Below the pieces are notes generated by a model. That model saw only the letters and a list, made by a program, of their open reading frames with translations, ran no database searches and was not told the origin of the DNA. 64,000 nucleotides of DNA from Synchiropus splendidus (lineage: Eukaryota > Chordata > Actinopteri > Syngnathiformes > Callionymidae), in assembly GCF_027744825.2 (NCBI RefSeq), contig NC_071345.1, forward strand, positions 18,198,001 to 18,262,000. The letters are read 5' to 3'. Below, piece after piece: positions 26,174 through 39,500 of the stretch; position 1 is the stretch's first letter; every line of letters starts with the position of its first letter. The translations under genes were made by a program, and so were the position numbers.

Positions 26174-29100
26174 TGCATCTGGTCCGTGGCAGTGAAGGAG
26201 GCTAGTTTCTCATTTCACAATAGCAGCCAGTGTATAGGATTACTCTCCCTGTCAGCGACATGAGCAGTGACGGAGGAATAGATGTCGACCAAATGTGTCG
26301 CCAAATACGTCTTTTTGGGAAAGGTCTCGGACCGCAAACCTCACCGTGTCGACCAGACGCGACACAGATAAGAGGGGAATAAAACACAGACGCCAGATTG
26401 ACCCCTGGCCCTTCGGTTTGGTCGCCATTTGTGGGCTCTTCACCTTTTCTTCTGCTCAAGTGGTTTCCGCGGCAAGCGGCTTAGAAGCCCAAGCTAGATT
26501 GGGCAAGTGGCATCACGTGACTGTACGGCTGTCAACACGTTGCACCGCTCAGGTGTGGGGGAGGTGTCTCTCAATTCACCAAATGTACTTTTGAACACTC
26601 ATTTAATATTTCACTGCTCATCTATTTTCTGTGGCGTATCAAGGGATTAATGGCTTTTTTATTTTAGCACGTGTAAATTATGAAAACATAATTATAGAGC
26701 TGGTTAGTTGCTTGTGGTGGAATGATATTTGACACACGCACACATCCAATCAGGCGTGCTATTGTAAGCAGCAACTGCACAACCCCCGCCCCGACACACA
26801 CACATGCACCCACATAAGTCGAGAGTGCACTGCTCTTTGATGCACCGAGCTGGATTTGGTTCCACTCCTCCCGTGTATCTTTTCTGTGAGCAATGAGAGG
26901 TGGGCTCGACTCGCCCCTGTCACCGGGTAGCTGCTCCCCTGGGCCGCAACCTTGACCTTCCCCGGTCCAAGTCTTAGGTTTAGCTCATTTATCGCTCTAT
27001 CTCCAGGCATTTAAAAAAATACTCCTGAAAACTCAATGATTTAACCCGCTTTTACGCTGTTCACATCAAAACTGGATGAAAAAAGAGCTTAATCCATCTT
27101 ATCTGTTGACTGTCAAACTGCTCCAGCTAAAACCTACTCACAAAAGACAACTAGGTCACCCAGGAAAGGAGAAAAAACAGATTTCCCTGTTACTCTGGGG
27201 AAGTTGCAGCCTGGTAATTGACTTCGGGGAAAATCCAGGGGATTGTTGGATATCGACTCCAAGATGGAAGTTCGCTTGTTAAAATTTCAAATTCTTCAAC
27301 TTATATTTCTCAGACATTCTTGCAATGGACATTTTCCTGCCGTTATTTTGAGATAGAAAAAAAGGGTTTCAGGTAAAAGGTAAAAAAGAAATATTTTTTG
27401 TGATTAAGTATGCTCATTACAGTTGTACATAACCATCATTATTGGCCCAAATGCACGTGTACTTTCTCCATTTTTTTCCAGAATATGGCACAGTATTTTG
27501 ATGACAAGATCCTTTCAATATCCTCTTGAATCAGGTTAATAAACTTCATATTTTGTGGATTCAAATGCTCTGAAATGAAAGTAAAAGTTTTGTTTCACCT
27601 TTGCCATGTTTTTTTTCTCAATTTTTCCACTGCTGTTTAGTAATGGCATTTCTATGCAATATGTTCATTTGACCAATGACTTGCACACCTGGCGCAACTA
27701 TGAATCAATTCCTTTCTCTTGTCCAGTTCGTCTTTTAGGCATGTTTTACCTTCAACAGCACTTGTCATGATTGTTATTCATTGTGATTAGTTTCCTCGTA
27801 CATTTTTGGATGTTTTGTTCTTTTTTTCTTTTTTTTTGCCTCTCAGCATGACAAGCCATGTCTGGCCGTAGATATTGTTCTTTCAGCCACTGTGATTTGC
27901 AATGATCCTCTCCGTGAAAGAAACAGACCATTGTGCAGTTTTCCATCTGAGAACTTAGTCTAGAATGACTCCCAGGAATCCTACCTTTGACGTTCCTTTT
28001 ATGGGCAGAGTTCTGCTCATCCACCGTTGAACTGTTGTCTCTGGTGTGAATATTTTAATCATCCTCTTTTCATTGTCCTGAAGTACATGTCATTAGTGAC
28101 CCAACATTTCCAAGGTATTATGACAGATAGATTGAGTTTTTCAAGTACAGTATTATTATTGTCTGTGACTGTCTCCCACTGTCTGAGTTGTGGCCTTTGC
28201 TACCTACATCTTATGTAAAATATGCTGTTTGAAAAGAGAGATTCCGGATGTAATTTAAAGATTTACAGGTACAGTTCTTCTAATTCCTAATGTCCTTCTG
28301 GATCACTCCTCCCAGAAACATTGATTTTCATGCAAGTACAGGGTTTTGGCCCGACTTAAACCTCAACCTTCTTGTAAATAGAATGTGGTTATTTTGAAGG
28401 ACCCTGTCAGTCTTATTTACAAGTCATCAAATCAACTAAACCATTGCAGGAGAAAAAGCTACAGGTCGTTGTGCCTCGCTGTCCAATAGCATCTACCCAC
28501 TATGTGCTATAGGAAGATGTTGCATTGTATATTAAGTTGTTTCAGGCATTGTCACTCATTGTCAGTTTTCTATTTTTGAACGACTGTCATTGCCCAAACT
28601 CAAACTTGACCCTCCGTCTCTCTTACATTTTAAGCAGCTCTCATACTCTCTTCTGTATTTATTGCTAAACAACAACTTCCTCTTGTAGCGAGCCTAGTTT
28701 ATTCATCCATCTGTCTGAAAAACATGCATCCCCAGCAAACTCTCGTACAATTACTCATTCATCCTGACACACTCGGGTGGAGTAATGTCCTCTGCGTGCT
28801 CGTGAAATTTTAAGAAAAGCATTTAAAACAATCAGATTGCAGCAGCGGTGGTGTGTGTCCTCTAGATGCTGCCGGCTGATAGAAGGATATCTCCGAGTGA
28901 GGACAGTCATTCTTTAAGTTTTGCTGTCTTTCTCGCCCTTTTTTTTTACATGCTGTCAATGGAAAGTGCAGCGTGGTTCCAAAGATGGATGTGTGGCAGA
29001 TTGTTGTCAGCAGACTCGCTGCTAACTTCGCCAGGCGTTTGATGAAATGAGAACTTGACAGATGCTATATTGCAATTGTTCAATGACACCCGACAACAAT

Positions 29101-31767
29101 GGTCTGGTGTTGATGATGTTCCACAGTTGTACAACTGTGTTTGTGACTTTGAGGACACAAAGTTGTGGTTCCCAAACCTTTTTTTGCTAATTAAGGTGAA
29201 AGGTGTGATCCAGATTTTTTTTAGACCTATGCATCAGGAGGTTACAGTCTTCAGGGTTGCCCATCAATAGTGCAACAAATGTTCTTGTAGACTCAGTTGC
29301 TGTCAGTGAACTGACCCAATATATTGTTGCCATACAATAAGAAGAGGTTGCAGAGCTTCTATCCATACAACCCCCATGCTTCCTCACGGCCTGCTGCTCT
29401 GCCTATGGATTTGTCAAAGCACAAGTGCCCTAATCCCATTGACCTGTTTAACTTAGTCCCCCTCATGCTGCACAAAGCCTGAAAACAAGTTTGACCCAGA
29501 GGGTGGAACCCCCCCTTCTACTCTTCTCTGCACACTCCTTGTGTGAACTGTCTGCCTGAAGACTTGCTCTCCAAACAAACGGTCAACCCGTTCCTCCTGC
29601 TGTGCAGCAGGACTTGAGCCAGAGCCATCCAGTCAGGTTGGACCATGTTAGCCAGAGAGGAGTGTTGGGGGTGAGGGTGATGAAGGTTTTTTTTTTTTAA
29701 CAAGTGTCTTGCTCAGAGATAATAACGTGAGCTGCCGGTTATAAATGTTGCATTTTGCTCGCTGGGGCCTGATAATGGCGGTTTGGGTATGGAGGCTAGA
29801 AAAGTTCATCGCTCCCTTATCAAAGCTCGCTGACATTTCTCCTTCAGCTGTAAAATTTCATATCACATATCTGCTTTAAAGATGTGGCACCTTTTGTCCA
29901 ACTGATACAGCGCTCTCCATTTCACCCCGTATGCCTCCCACATGCTATATTAATTTATAGCCCATTTGCCGTCAGAGGAGATGACTGGATTCAGGAGGGC
30001 GTCTGTGAATTGCCTCGACAGGTTATTGAACTTTGAACAGCTCTCATTTATTTGCTTTGATTCAAAGGGACTGCTTGATATGAAGAGGAGTCATCTGCCA
30101 TGTGGAGCTCAAGCAGACTCTCCTTGTCGCCATCCGTCTTTGTCTCCGTCTCTCACATGGTTACTGTTGCTCACTCAGCAGCCTGTTCCTGCCGGACGGT
30201 CACAAGCTCAGGCCCCACGATGAACTAAAATATTGATCTCAATTACTTACTCCATCAAGTATGAATGTATTGAATACATTTATTGTAATTTGAAATGGCC
30301 ACATTCCAAACGCGTTTTGGCAGCTTCCAAGTTATTTATATCAATAGCACTGTAGTTTTTTGGATGCTGTTGAAATTTCAATGCTATAGAACTTTGATTT
30401 TAAAAAAATAATAATTTAAGTTATCATGGTAACTTTTACCATATATATGAAATAGTTCTAGTACAAACCTGGTTAGGTAAATCTGCGTATTTCTATAGGT
30501 TAGCCACATAACTTTCTCCTTCTTGTGCTCAGCATAAATAGTGGGTCACATCATTTTGGGGCTTTTGCCAAGAGTCCCCCATCATTGTATAGCAGACTGG
30601 CAAACTGCCACTGAGAAACTTATCTCCTTTCAGTCATGTGCCCTTGAAGGGAGAGAAGAGGCTCCTTATTCCTGTACACAATACACACTAAAAAATGGAC
30701 ACGTGCAAAAAGAAAAAAGAAAAAGCAAACAGATGCCAGCGTGGAGCATCTTGGGGGCTATCAGGGGAGAATCTTCCCCAACAATGGGGACATTCATTGG
30801 TCTGCCAAGTATCTATGGAGTGCAGGAGCAGACTTCACGACAGATGATGATCTTATCGAGGGAGGAAAGCTGGGTGGGGCGGAGGTTTTTAGAGGGGGAC
30901 TTTAAAGGGTGGAGGTGGTTAACAGTATCGTCATCAACACGGGTAGAGGCTTTGAGGGATTTGAAGTTCTCTGAACCCCAATCCGTTGTATTACAGCCTA
31001 TATTGTTTGGGGTGAAAGGGATGCTCCTTTTAAAGGGTCTGCAGTGGTCCAGTACCAATAGGGCATAGTACTTTGCAGTACTTCCAAATGTAGTACAGTA
31101 CATGCCATGATACATGATGCGCTATAAGAGATTCTTCAATGTTCGTGTACGCACAAAGGTTTTAATACATAATGTCTTGATATTCACACCTGAATTACAC
31201 TTTGACATGGTCAAAAATACTGTACCTACCTCGATGGAAATGTCAGTTTCCCAAAACACACCTTGATTCAGTGTTCTGAAATTGCTTTTTGCCTTATAAA
31301 ACAATATGATCTTGATGGAATTATACTCAAAACAAATATCCATAACAGGTTAAGGATACATCACATATTCTGTATGTCAATGATGTGATCCAGAACGTGC
31401 TTCCACACATGGGTCACTGCTGTGCTACTACTTGTGCTTCCAGGCATTTTCTCATGCCACAATGACAGAATCCTAGAGGTTTTTTTTACTTGAAACATAG
31501 CGAATGATTCGAAGCTCAGTGAAAAGTACCACCCATCTGTGTGGTAATTTTTACAGCCTGTGTGAAATTCACTGGGAGCAGTCCGTGGAGGGAGCTCATT
31601 ATTCATCAACGAGTGTTTTGGTGTGGAGATCTTCCACTTGTACCTGCAGCAGATGCGACGAGCCATCTGTGAGCCAAGGTCCTCGGGCGACATTTGCAGA
31701 GAGCTGCGCACAACTGTCACCTGGGCGTGCTGGACCACCAGTCTGAATTTCTCTCGCTCGCTGCTCT

Positions 31768-31797
31768 TTCACTCCCTTTTCACTCCCTTTTCACTCC
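31768..31797. repeat. 11-bp tandem repeat, about 2.7 copies
   Basis: The unit TTCACTCCCTT is repeated at 31768-31778 and 31779-31789, followed by a partial third copy ending at 31797. Confidence 0.9.
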
Positions 31798-33729
31798 AAA
31801 CATCCAGAGCCGCTTAATAAAAAGGACCGAAAATGGCAAAGTAGAGAAATCCTGATGGTCGGCGGAGGTTTGGCTGAGCCCAGTGTTGAGCCGGGCTAAA
31901 CAGGAACTCGCATCCAAGCGGGTAAAGGCCACCGGTCTTATCTGAGGACAAACAGAAAGCATCAAGCGGTGGCAGTTGCTCTCAGTGATGATGACCAGCT
32001 GTGCACCAGTGTTTAATTATTTCTCTGTAATGAGCTCCCAAACCTTCCACAGCACCAGCAGGAACATGGAGGGCGCTGAGACGGATTGTTAGCATCGATT
32101 AGGATGCTTCGAATAATGCTCTGGAACTGTTCCAAAAGAGGTGTTGCCATACATTGAGGTCAAATGTGTATAATTGGGTTTCAATGTTTTTATGAAGCAT
32201 GTCATTCAAAACGATCGGCACTAACATTCTGACTGATGATGTGTGGGTTTGCATCCCTCCTCCAAAGCAGTTTTATTATTGCTCTTATAGAAAACGTAAT
32301 GCCACTTTCAAAACTGTGGAAGCAAACAGTGCAAACTTGCATTAGAGTGCAATCGATAGCTAACAGACTATGTTGCAGAGCATTGTTACCTCTGACAGAC
32401 CGCTGATGTCCAGCATGGTGTGTAGCAATGGGGTTTGTCCGACCATGATGGTGACGGTACACAGCTGCAGCAGGTGGACTGCTGCTATTTCCATTTGTTG
32501 CTCACATATCTGAAGTTCAGTGATTTTGGACAGGGTGTGGATGCAATGAAAGCCTTTTTACTTTGAATCTATAAATGGTTTTTGACATCTGCTCTTTGTT
32601 TTGTAGCCTATGGCTTGGTCGTAATATGCAACAGTAACAATACAGGGTTGGAATGAAATTGTTGGGTATTTTTTTTATTTATTTATTTTTTTCTATCAGT
32701 GCTCTCAAATGGTTAACAATTTGCTCTAATGTGGTACCAGTGAGGGGGTCTAAGGTTTTTCAACTTAGTGTTGGGAGTTGACTTTTATGTCTTGCTGTAG
32801 ATATATGTGGCCAGAATAAATGCACATTCTTTTGTTGTTAGGATTGCAAAATTATATTTGTCAGGCCTGTGTTAGGAAACACCATTTTTAACCCCTTTCT
32901 TTTTTTCTTTTTTTTACAATTTTGTTTTGATTGTTGTAGTAATTTACATCCAATTTTATGTGCAGCATTTATTACTAGTTCAGTCTCATCAGAAAAAAAA
33001 AATCCCAGCTGTTGATTTTGAAGCTTTAACTCACTCTTCATGTTCACATTTTTAACCCACATGCCTACTCAGCCATTTATTTGAAGTGTATTTCAACTTA
33101 GAAAAAAATGAAATTAAAACGTTGCTTATCTTGGAGTTCTGTCTGCAAATACATAAATATTTTGCCCGGGTGGTACTGTGGACATAGTGAGTGATACTCG
33201 ATGTCATGTTTGTAAATAAACATTTTTTTTTCACCGCAACATATCTCACCAAAACTTTGCCAACGGCAGCTTCCGTGCTCATCATAGCTAGTTGATTAAT
33301 CATTGTCTGCAAAAAAAGTACTCTGCATCAAAGTGATAAGATAGCTGCAGGTGTCAAGAAGGTGAGCTCCGGTGGTTCGACGCTACTATCCGGTTTGGCT
33401 GTTCATTAAGAGGAGCTGCACACTGCACTAACAGGGGCCCAGCCTTCCTGGAAATACAAAAATAGGCCTGTCACTAGCTGCTGCCAGACAGGCAGCCTGC
33501 AATGTATCACACAGATTATCTCCACTGAAGACACCTTTCAAGTGAGGTTAGCATGTGAGGCGCACCATCAGATGCTCGCTTGATTTGCTTATCCATTTAC
33601 AAACTGGCACCAACCCAGTCATGCTCACTGTGAGGCTTTGAGGTAATAATATCTGCATGTGTAGGTTTGTGGAGAAAATATAGATGCTGAATAAAATGCT
33701 GGAGCTAACCAGTTGTGTTTATGTCGTAG

Positions 33730-33854
33730 GAGAGTTGGACACCTTTCATAAGGATGGCGAGCGTCGGATCCAGAGTCGACAGCAGCTCCCCGTCGGCACA
33801 ACGTGGGGACCCTTCGAAGGCAAAATTGAAATGGGCACGGACAACAACGCACTG
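33730..33854 (+). CDS. zfpm2: zfpm2 exon 4: start of the PR domain
   Basis: This internal exon of 125 bases follows GTCGTAG and ends at CTG|GTGAGT. Joined to exon 3 it reads Arg, [14 protein letters not shown], then [17 protein letters not shown] and an Asn-containing end, DNNAL. The mammalian FOG2 equivalent is GELEVFQKDGERKIQ, then [13 protein letters not shown]. The PVGTTWGPF core is the hallmark N-terminal motif of PR (SET-related) domains. The FOG PR domain is thought to be a structural or protein-contact module rather than an active methyltransferase. The exon ends in phase 0. Intron retention would add only VSYC before a stop. This is the most strongly conserved piece in the window. 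Confidence 0.97.
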
Positions 33855-34439
33855 GTGAGTTACTGTTGAGAATACACATGAAACACGTAGACACTGTTTG
33901 GCGACCTGAGCATACTGGCAGGGTAGGTAAGAGTAGTGCACATAACAAATAAGGATCAAGACATGAGCTAGTGGAATGGGGTGCAACTGGTGCGACACAC
34001 AAGTAAGTTGGCTGTTGTACATTCAGGAGTCAGCAGGTGTGTTGCCTCTTTTAGGCTACTGAAAATGGAGTTACATGGTTTGTAATAGCCAATAATTTGT
34101 TACCAGTGGTCATAAACATGCTTGGAAGCCACTCCCTCCTGGATGAAACAGGGGTGCATTGGCAAATGAAAGTGATTGAGTTGGGTCGCAAGCTGTGTCT
34201 AGTTAGGAAGTAGCAAACAAGTGCTGAAAGTACCACAAACCACACAGTGCTTCTGGAAGACTTTGATCAATCCTTGCCATTGCTACTGCAGCAACATGAT
34301 TACTCGAAAGTGTGACGCGCAGAGACCATAGCGAAGCCATCCAGATGACATTAGAGCAGGATGATGTGACTTCCTCCGGGATGTAGCTTTTGAAGTGGGT
34401 CTATTTTAACCATTCCGAGTGCATATTTCATGACAAAAC

Positions 34440-34700
34440 ACTATTTAATTGAACTCAGTGGCGGGATTCAATTGCCACAATTCGTTTGGTTTCTGATGGC
34501 GCAAGGCTCCCGCCAGCTTTGTATCTGTCGTTTCAAAGATCCCAGCGGAGGCTTCGTTGACCTGCTGCTCCGCCGAAGTGACGAATACTCCCTGGGCTTT
34601 TAATATTCCATTTTGCGTTTGGATTAATTAAGGAATTCCTATTAAAATCGTAACCAGGCTCTCATTCATCTTGTTAAGAGACATAAGGACGGGTCCGTCA
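34440..34700. other. Candidate conserved regulatory element, intron 4
   Basis: Unique sequence shortly after the PR-domain exon, with TTAATTAA at 34624-34631, CAATTG, several ATTAAAA words and GC-balanced spacers (CCGCCAGC, CCTGCTGCTCCGCC). It lacks repeats and an obvious reading frame. Inferred enhancer-like texture only. Confidence 0.3.
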
Positions 34701-35928
34701 GGACTCCCTCCTCCATTTCTTTTTTTTTTTCTGAAATGCACAACTTTATTAAATCATCGTTTCAACATTTTTCTAAGCTCCCTGCGTGGTTTTGAAGTCA
34801 TCAGTGGCTTTAAATAACTCGGGCCGTATTATAGCCATGAAATATGGCTTCTCTCAGCCTAAAGCCAGTTATCCTGAAGCGGAAAAGTGACTTGACAGAG
34901 AAACACCGCACGTTCCAAAATAACACCCTCCCTACATTTCTCTGTGAGAGTTAAAAACCTTCACCTGTCCCCCAAATAACCCTCAGACGTCAGCGGCAGA
35001 TGTCATGTGAAACATGTTTTAAATATGGTTTCCTGGGATGATACAAACTTTAACAAATTCCTCGTCTCCCGCAGAAGAACATGCATAAAGTGCTCTTGGC
35101 AAGACAGATAAGTTCTTAACTAAGTGCCCTCTGAGGAATTTGCTTCTCCTCACTTCCTCCTCGGGTTTTTCTTGCTTTTCTGTGAGCAGGTGCTGGTCAT
35201 CACCTGTAATAGGCTGTGGAGGGGTTACAGAATATGCCAAACCTCCCTCGCAATTAAACGCAGGAGAAGCAGTGCCGGCTTATTGCCTTTAAGGATCTCA
35301 TGTGTGTCTATTCTCATGGGGCCGTTTCAATGGTTTGCCACTCGCCCTTCTCCTCGCCAGGGCTTCGTCGCTCCAATGGGAGACCGGCTGTTAGCGGCGT
35401 CTCACTATCTCTCATTAAAGGCTGGGTCAACCCAACTGCCGTGTTTTGTTTTATTGAGGATCCTTTTATGGTTTGGTGCAACTTTTCAGTCATAGTGATG
35501 CGAGCCAGGAACCATCCATCAGCTCTGGGATAATTGTGCATGACGAGAGAACTTGCGCTCTGAGCTGCTAGCTTGTTAATAACACAGTCGTCAGAACACC
35601 CCAAGTGTCGCCAAAGTGATGTGAGACGATATGAAAGTGCTTTAGCACTAATGCACTCCATACTATAGATTAGAACTGAGTCAGAGGTTCATTTCTGTTT
35701 TTGTGTTTTGATTTTTAGGAGCAAGTTACTGTACATCAGAAATAAGAAATTCACCAGAGCATTTGACAGTATTTACTCTGTGCAGAGAAAATATGAGGAA
35801 CCAGACTAATACCAAATGTAAGGGAGGAGAACCAAAAGTGGAAAGATAAGATATCAACTGGAATCAGCTGGTTATGTGAGGGAATAAAAAAAAAAGTGGA
35901 TTATTTTGCAACCATAACTAGCCACATC

Positions 35929-35999
35929 ACTGCTGTCAAACTCATGGCCTGTCTGCCAAATCTGGCCCACCTAGTCATTCTATATGGCCCGGCCACGCT
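35929..35999. mobile_element. Fragment of a fish interspersed repeat (probably hAT-type terminus)
   Basis: The phrases GTCAAACTCATGGCC, CCAAATCTGGCCCACC and ATATGGCCCGG match a terminal sequence very common in teleost genomes, which I associate with hAT-type DNA elements. Only one end is visible. Boundaries are approximate. Confidence 0.45.
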
Positions 36000-38446
36000 T
36001 CTCTTGCATGTAGTCGAAATCGAATTCCAATCTAATTTAAAGTGCAGCAAAAACCAAAACACCATCTAAGCATGCCAATATGACGGTCGACAACAGATCA
36101 AAGGTTTGCCCCAGTATGGGTTTGTGGCATGTGAGGACTGCAAATCTTGAGAATAAATCTGGAAGATACCATGAAAAAAGGATGCAGGTAAAAGGGAATT
36201 TGATGAAGAATTGAAGAGCTCATGAAGATTGTCTCCTGCTTTACAAGTCATTGTTGAGGGTAGAACTACCCTTCCGGTAATTCATGGTTCTCGAATATCA
36301 TATTGAGAGAATCCCCATTGCAGGCAGTTCCCTTGCGTTTGACAATTGTACACTGTTGGCTATGTATGATTTTGTTTTTAACAACACCTCATATAGCCCT
36401 GCTCTTCACTTTCCCATCATTTCACAAGTGCTATAGTGAAGAAGGTCGCCATGTAGCTCAGATAGTGAGGTAAAGAGACCACGAACAGAGAGAGAACAAT
36501 CAGTCATCCAAGCAGGGTCACAAGGCAGTCAGGCAGCGTTTGAGGCTTATTACTTTATGGGGGTCTCCACTTTGCCAAAGAGCCTCTCCGAGAGTCTTAT
36601 GAGGTGCGACCTTCATGGAATATTCCATCTCAGGTTTGTGAACAAGTGATGGAGGTGAAGCAAAAATCTAGATTACATGCATTGATATGCCCTTGCTTAA
36701 AAAGAAGATATCGCTTCATCATTTCAGCTGCAGTTCAGGCGACAGCTTCAACTTCTATTTGAAGGTTTTTAAGATGTGAACATTAAATCATAAATTGTCA
36801 CCTTCATGCTGTATGTAATGAGAACACATTTATTTCTTTTATGACCTGGTACAGGTGGACTGTAGCCAGCGTGTTTTAAGATGTCATATCCTCCTGCACT
36901 AAATGATTATTACACTTCTCAAGTACAGTTCATGGAGTCGCTTGTTGTGTTGCATGTCGTGGAAACATTTTTAAACTAAGTAATTGTTTGGTTTTTTTAC
37001 TTGTTGTTTTTTTTATATTCAGAATGTAGTAGTACAACATGATGTAGTACATCTATTACCATTGAAATGACCTTTGCTACCAGAACGATTTAAACTATAT
37101 GTAGTGTGCTCTAAGAGGAATGCAGGTTCGAGGCTACTCCTGGAGTGAGCGGACCTTCTTTTTGTACACGGTTTGAGTGTTCCCCCTATGCTTGTGTGCG
37201 TATCTTCCAGGCACTCTGGTTTGAGTGTGTGAATGAGTGATTTTTGCCGGGATATTTCCATGCAGCAGTTGTCACCTGTTCAGCTTTTGACCTCAAATAG
37301 CTGGTGTAGATAGTGTTCACCAAATATTTTTTTAAGCTTTGTTTATTTCTATGTTCACATTGACCTGAAATCATGAAATTGGCAATAGTTATATGGAAAG
37401 TTATTAGGAAAGACAATAATAGTCAGTCTTGGATTGATAGAATAGTAAAGGTTTACACATGTATGTATTATTACCATAATACTAGTTTTACTGTTAAGCA
37501 ACTATCTTGACAGTGGTGTGGTCGACGATTGGTATCTTTAAAAATTGTCCAGTGTTATTTTCCATTTTGTCACTGAAGCGTACTGTTTTCCAATATGTCT
37601 CCAGGATTGTGACGTCATGTAAACATGATTTTCCGGACAGTGGCCTGAGGGCCAGTAATGACATTTATACACGAAAAACAAGTTGTGTAAACTCATGCAT
37701 GAGTATCAGGATCTGAAAGTGGTGTCTGGTGAACAACAAGTGGACCTCAATGATGGATGAGACAGAAAAACAACTTGGTTTGATATGTTACATGGAGTTG
37801 TCTGGGCTGATGTGAAAAAATAAAAAGAGTTATAAGAGAGCAACAGAGTGAGAGGGGGAAGGCAGGAAAAAACAGAGGGGAAAAAGCATGACAGGAAATC
37901 TGGGCATCTGCAGGACAGAGATAGGGTCACATCTCCACCGTTTATCAAAGAGGAAAGCAGATTTCACAGCTGATGGGTCGGCAGTGGCAGGTCTGCAGAC
38001 CCCAGAGGCTCCGCTTGGCATGAGAGAGTGCAGTTAGAGTTATTGCTGTTGCAGACCTGTTAACACAATCACATTGCCTTCTGTGGGATGGCTCGCATGC
38101 CTTGCAGTAGCATTTGTTATCCCCGTTATCAGTCCACGTTGACTTGTTGACCTTTTCCCTCCAAAGTCTCCGAGCTGGTGTCACGTGTGATGCCTGATGA
38201 AGTGTTTTATCTGAGAGTCACCAGGCTTTCTCAAACTTTTGTGATCTGATCAGGAACCTTGTGGTTGTGGTCCTTCCCCCCAAAAACAGTGGCCGCCACT
38301 TCCTCCTTCATATCTTCTATTTAACTCTGTAAAAGATATTGGGAGCAGGCGTTTGGGTGGCAAGTAATGAAGCTGTGGTGTGTCTTGCTGCAGCAGGTTC
38401 TACTTCTAAACTACTGTTTTTTCTGCCAGTAATGCAGCTATTCTTG

Positions 38447-38570
38447 CGACTACTTCATGTATGTCTGCTTCTGCCACTGCTACCCCGACACTGTAGATGT
38501 TCGTGCTACTTTCAGTGTTGCTACGTCTGAAACAGCTACTGCTAGTGAAAATACTACTACTGCAGAATAA
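38447..38570. repeat. Cryptic CTA/CTG trinucleotide-rich tract
   Basis: Scattered GCTACT, CTGCT and ACTACT triplets recur without forming a clean array (for example GACTACTTC, CAGCTACTGCTAG, ACTACTACTGCAG). This may be a decayed trinucleotide repeat. Confidence 0.35.
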
Positions 38571-39079
38571 ATTGCGGCCATTGAATTTACATGTATTTAT
38601 TTACATTCATGACCTTTTTGCCTTCTCATCTGCAACTAATATCTTTATTGCTGCTGTTAATAATGTTTTCATATCTTTGCTTTGCTGCTATTACAGCAAT
38701 CTGTTAATGCTGCAGCCAGTGCTGCTACCGATTTGCTTTTTCCACAACTTTAGTCATCAGTTGATGTAGCTTTTCATGTTGCATCTATCACATGACTCAC
38801 ATTGTCTGTACCAATGCTCATGTTTGAAGAATGTCATGTGACAGCTGGATTGTGCTTATACCCGATATACTGAGGACAAAAGTGGCTCAACCCCATTCAA
38901 CCTCTTGCCATTTTGAATAATAATACGATTTTATAACACACCGCGTATTTCCGAACGCGAATGTGATATAAAATGCCAAAACACTGGAGACGTGTGCAGT
39001 CCAGTTTCTGTCAGCTGCCCGCCCTCCTCGTCCCCACTTCCTGTCTGACTGACTGATCGAGCTGCCAGGCCGCCGTCTC

Positions 39080-39500
39080 ATCCCTCACGTCTCGCACTGA
39101 TCAATCAGACCATTAGACTCCAATTACAGCCGCGGCCCGGACGCAGGTGAGCGACAAGCGGCGCTCAGTCAGCCGCCGACACCGCTCTGCCTGGCTCCAA
39201 ATGAACGCAAATTAATAGTGACACCCCGACATAAATGTCTGCAGTCGGGGAGCTGAATTAACAGTCCAGGTCGAAGCTATTGAGTAGCAGGTGTCTTTAA
39301 AAGGCGTAATTACCTATAGTGGACAAAGCACAGGCAGGAGGTGGCCCCCGCCTCGCCTGCAGTAAGAGGCCCGGACCTGCCTCCGTTGTAGGTGTTAATA
39401 ATTGATTAGGACGCAAGCTATTAATGAGCGGCAGATTTAGAAGCGAGCTGTAAATGTGTGTTGATGAGGATGTTGTACAATGCCGTACCACTGCTAATTA
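39080..39500. other. Candidate conserved element or alternative promoter, intron 4
   Basis: The first part is GC- and CpG-rich (AGCCGCGGCCCGGACGCAG) and carries a good splice-donor sequence, GCAG|GTGAGC, with GT at 39147-39148. The second part is rich in homeodomain-type words (AAATTAATAG, GAATTAAC, GTAATTACC, AATAATTGATTAG, CTATTAATGAG). This could be an enhancer, or an alternative first exon whose transcript would splice into exon 5. No TATA box or supported start codon was identified. Confidence 0.35.

Larger units (their letters stand above)
15500..33729 (+). other. zfpm2: zfpm2 intron 3
   Basis: Phase 1 intron of 18,230 bases, from GTAAGT to the acceptor TATGTCGTAG, which has a weak pyrimidine tract. 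It contains a DNA-transposon-like fragment (15931-16055), a decayed LINE 3' end (17721-18060), a GA-rich microsatellite (26143-26173), an 11-bp tandem repeat (31768-31797) and candidate regulatory stretches near 16560-16880 and 19005-19350. A 175-codon open frame at 30541-31068 is of a length expected by chance and resembles no family I know. Confidence 0.9.

Noticed and set aside
26202..26459. Minus-strand frame beginning MSRRK, like the FOG repression motif
   Set aside because: Only the first five residues match. It is on the opposite strand to the gene and lies between exons 3 and 4, and the following residues (GEEPTNGD) do not fit the family's QSKPRQIKR.
29157..29240. Possible hAT-like terminus (TGGTTCCCAAACC)
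   Set aside because: Only a short phrase resembles the common repeat; the rest has no supporting similarity or inverted end.
30541..31068. 175-codon open frame, plus strand, intron 3
   Set aside because: Length is within chance expectation; no signal, domain or codon pattern supports it, and it begins inside intronic sequence without splice or promoter support.
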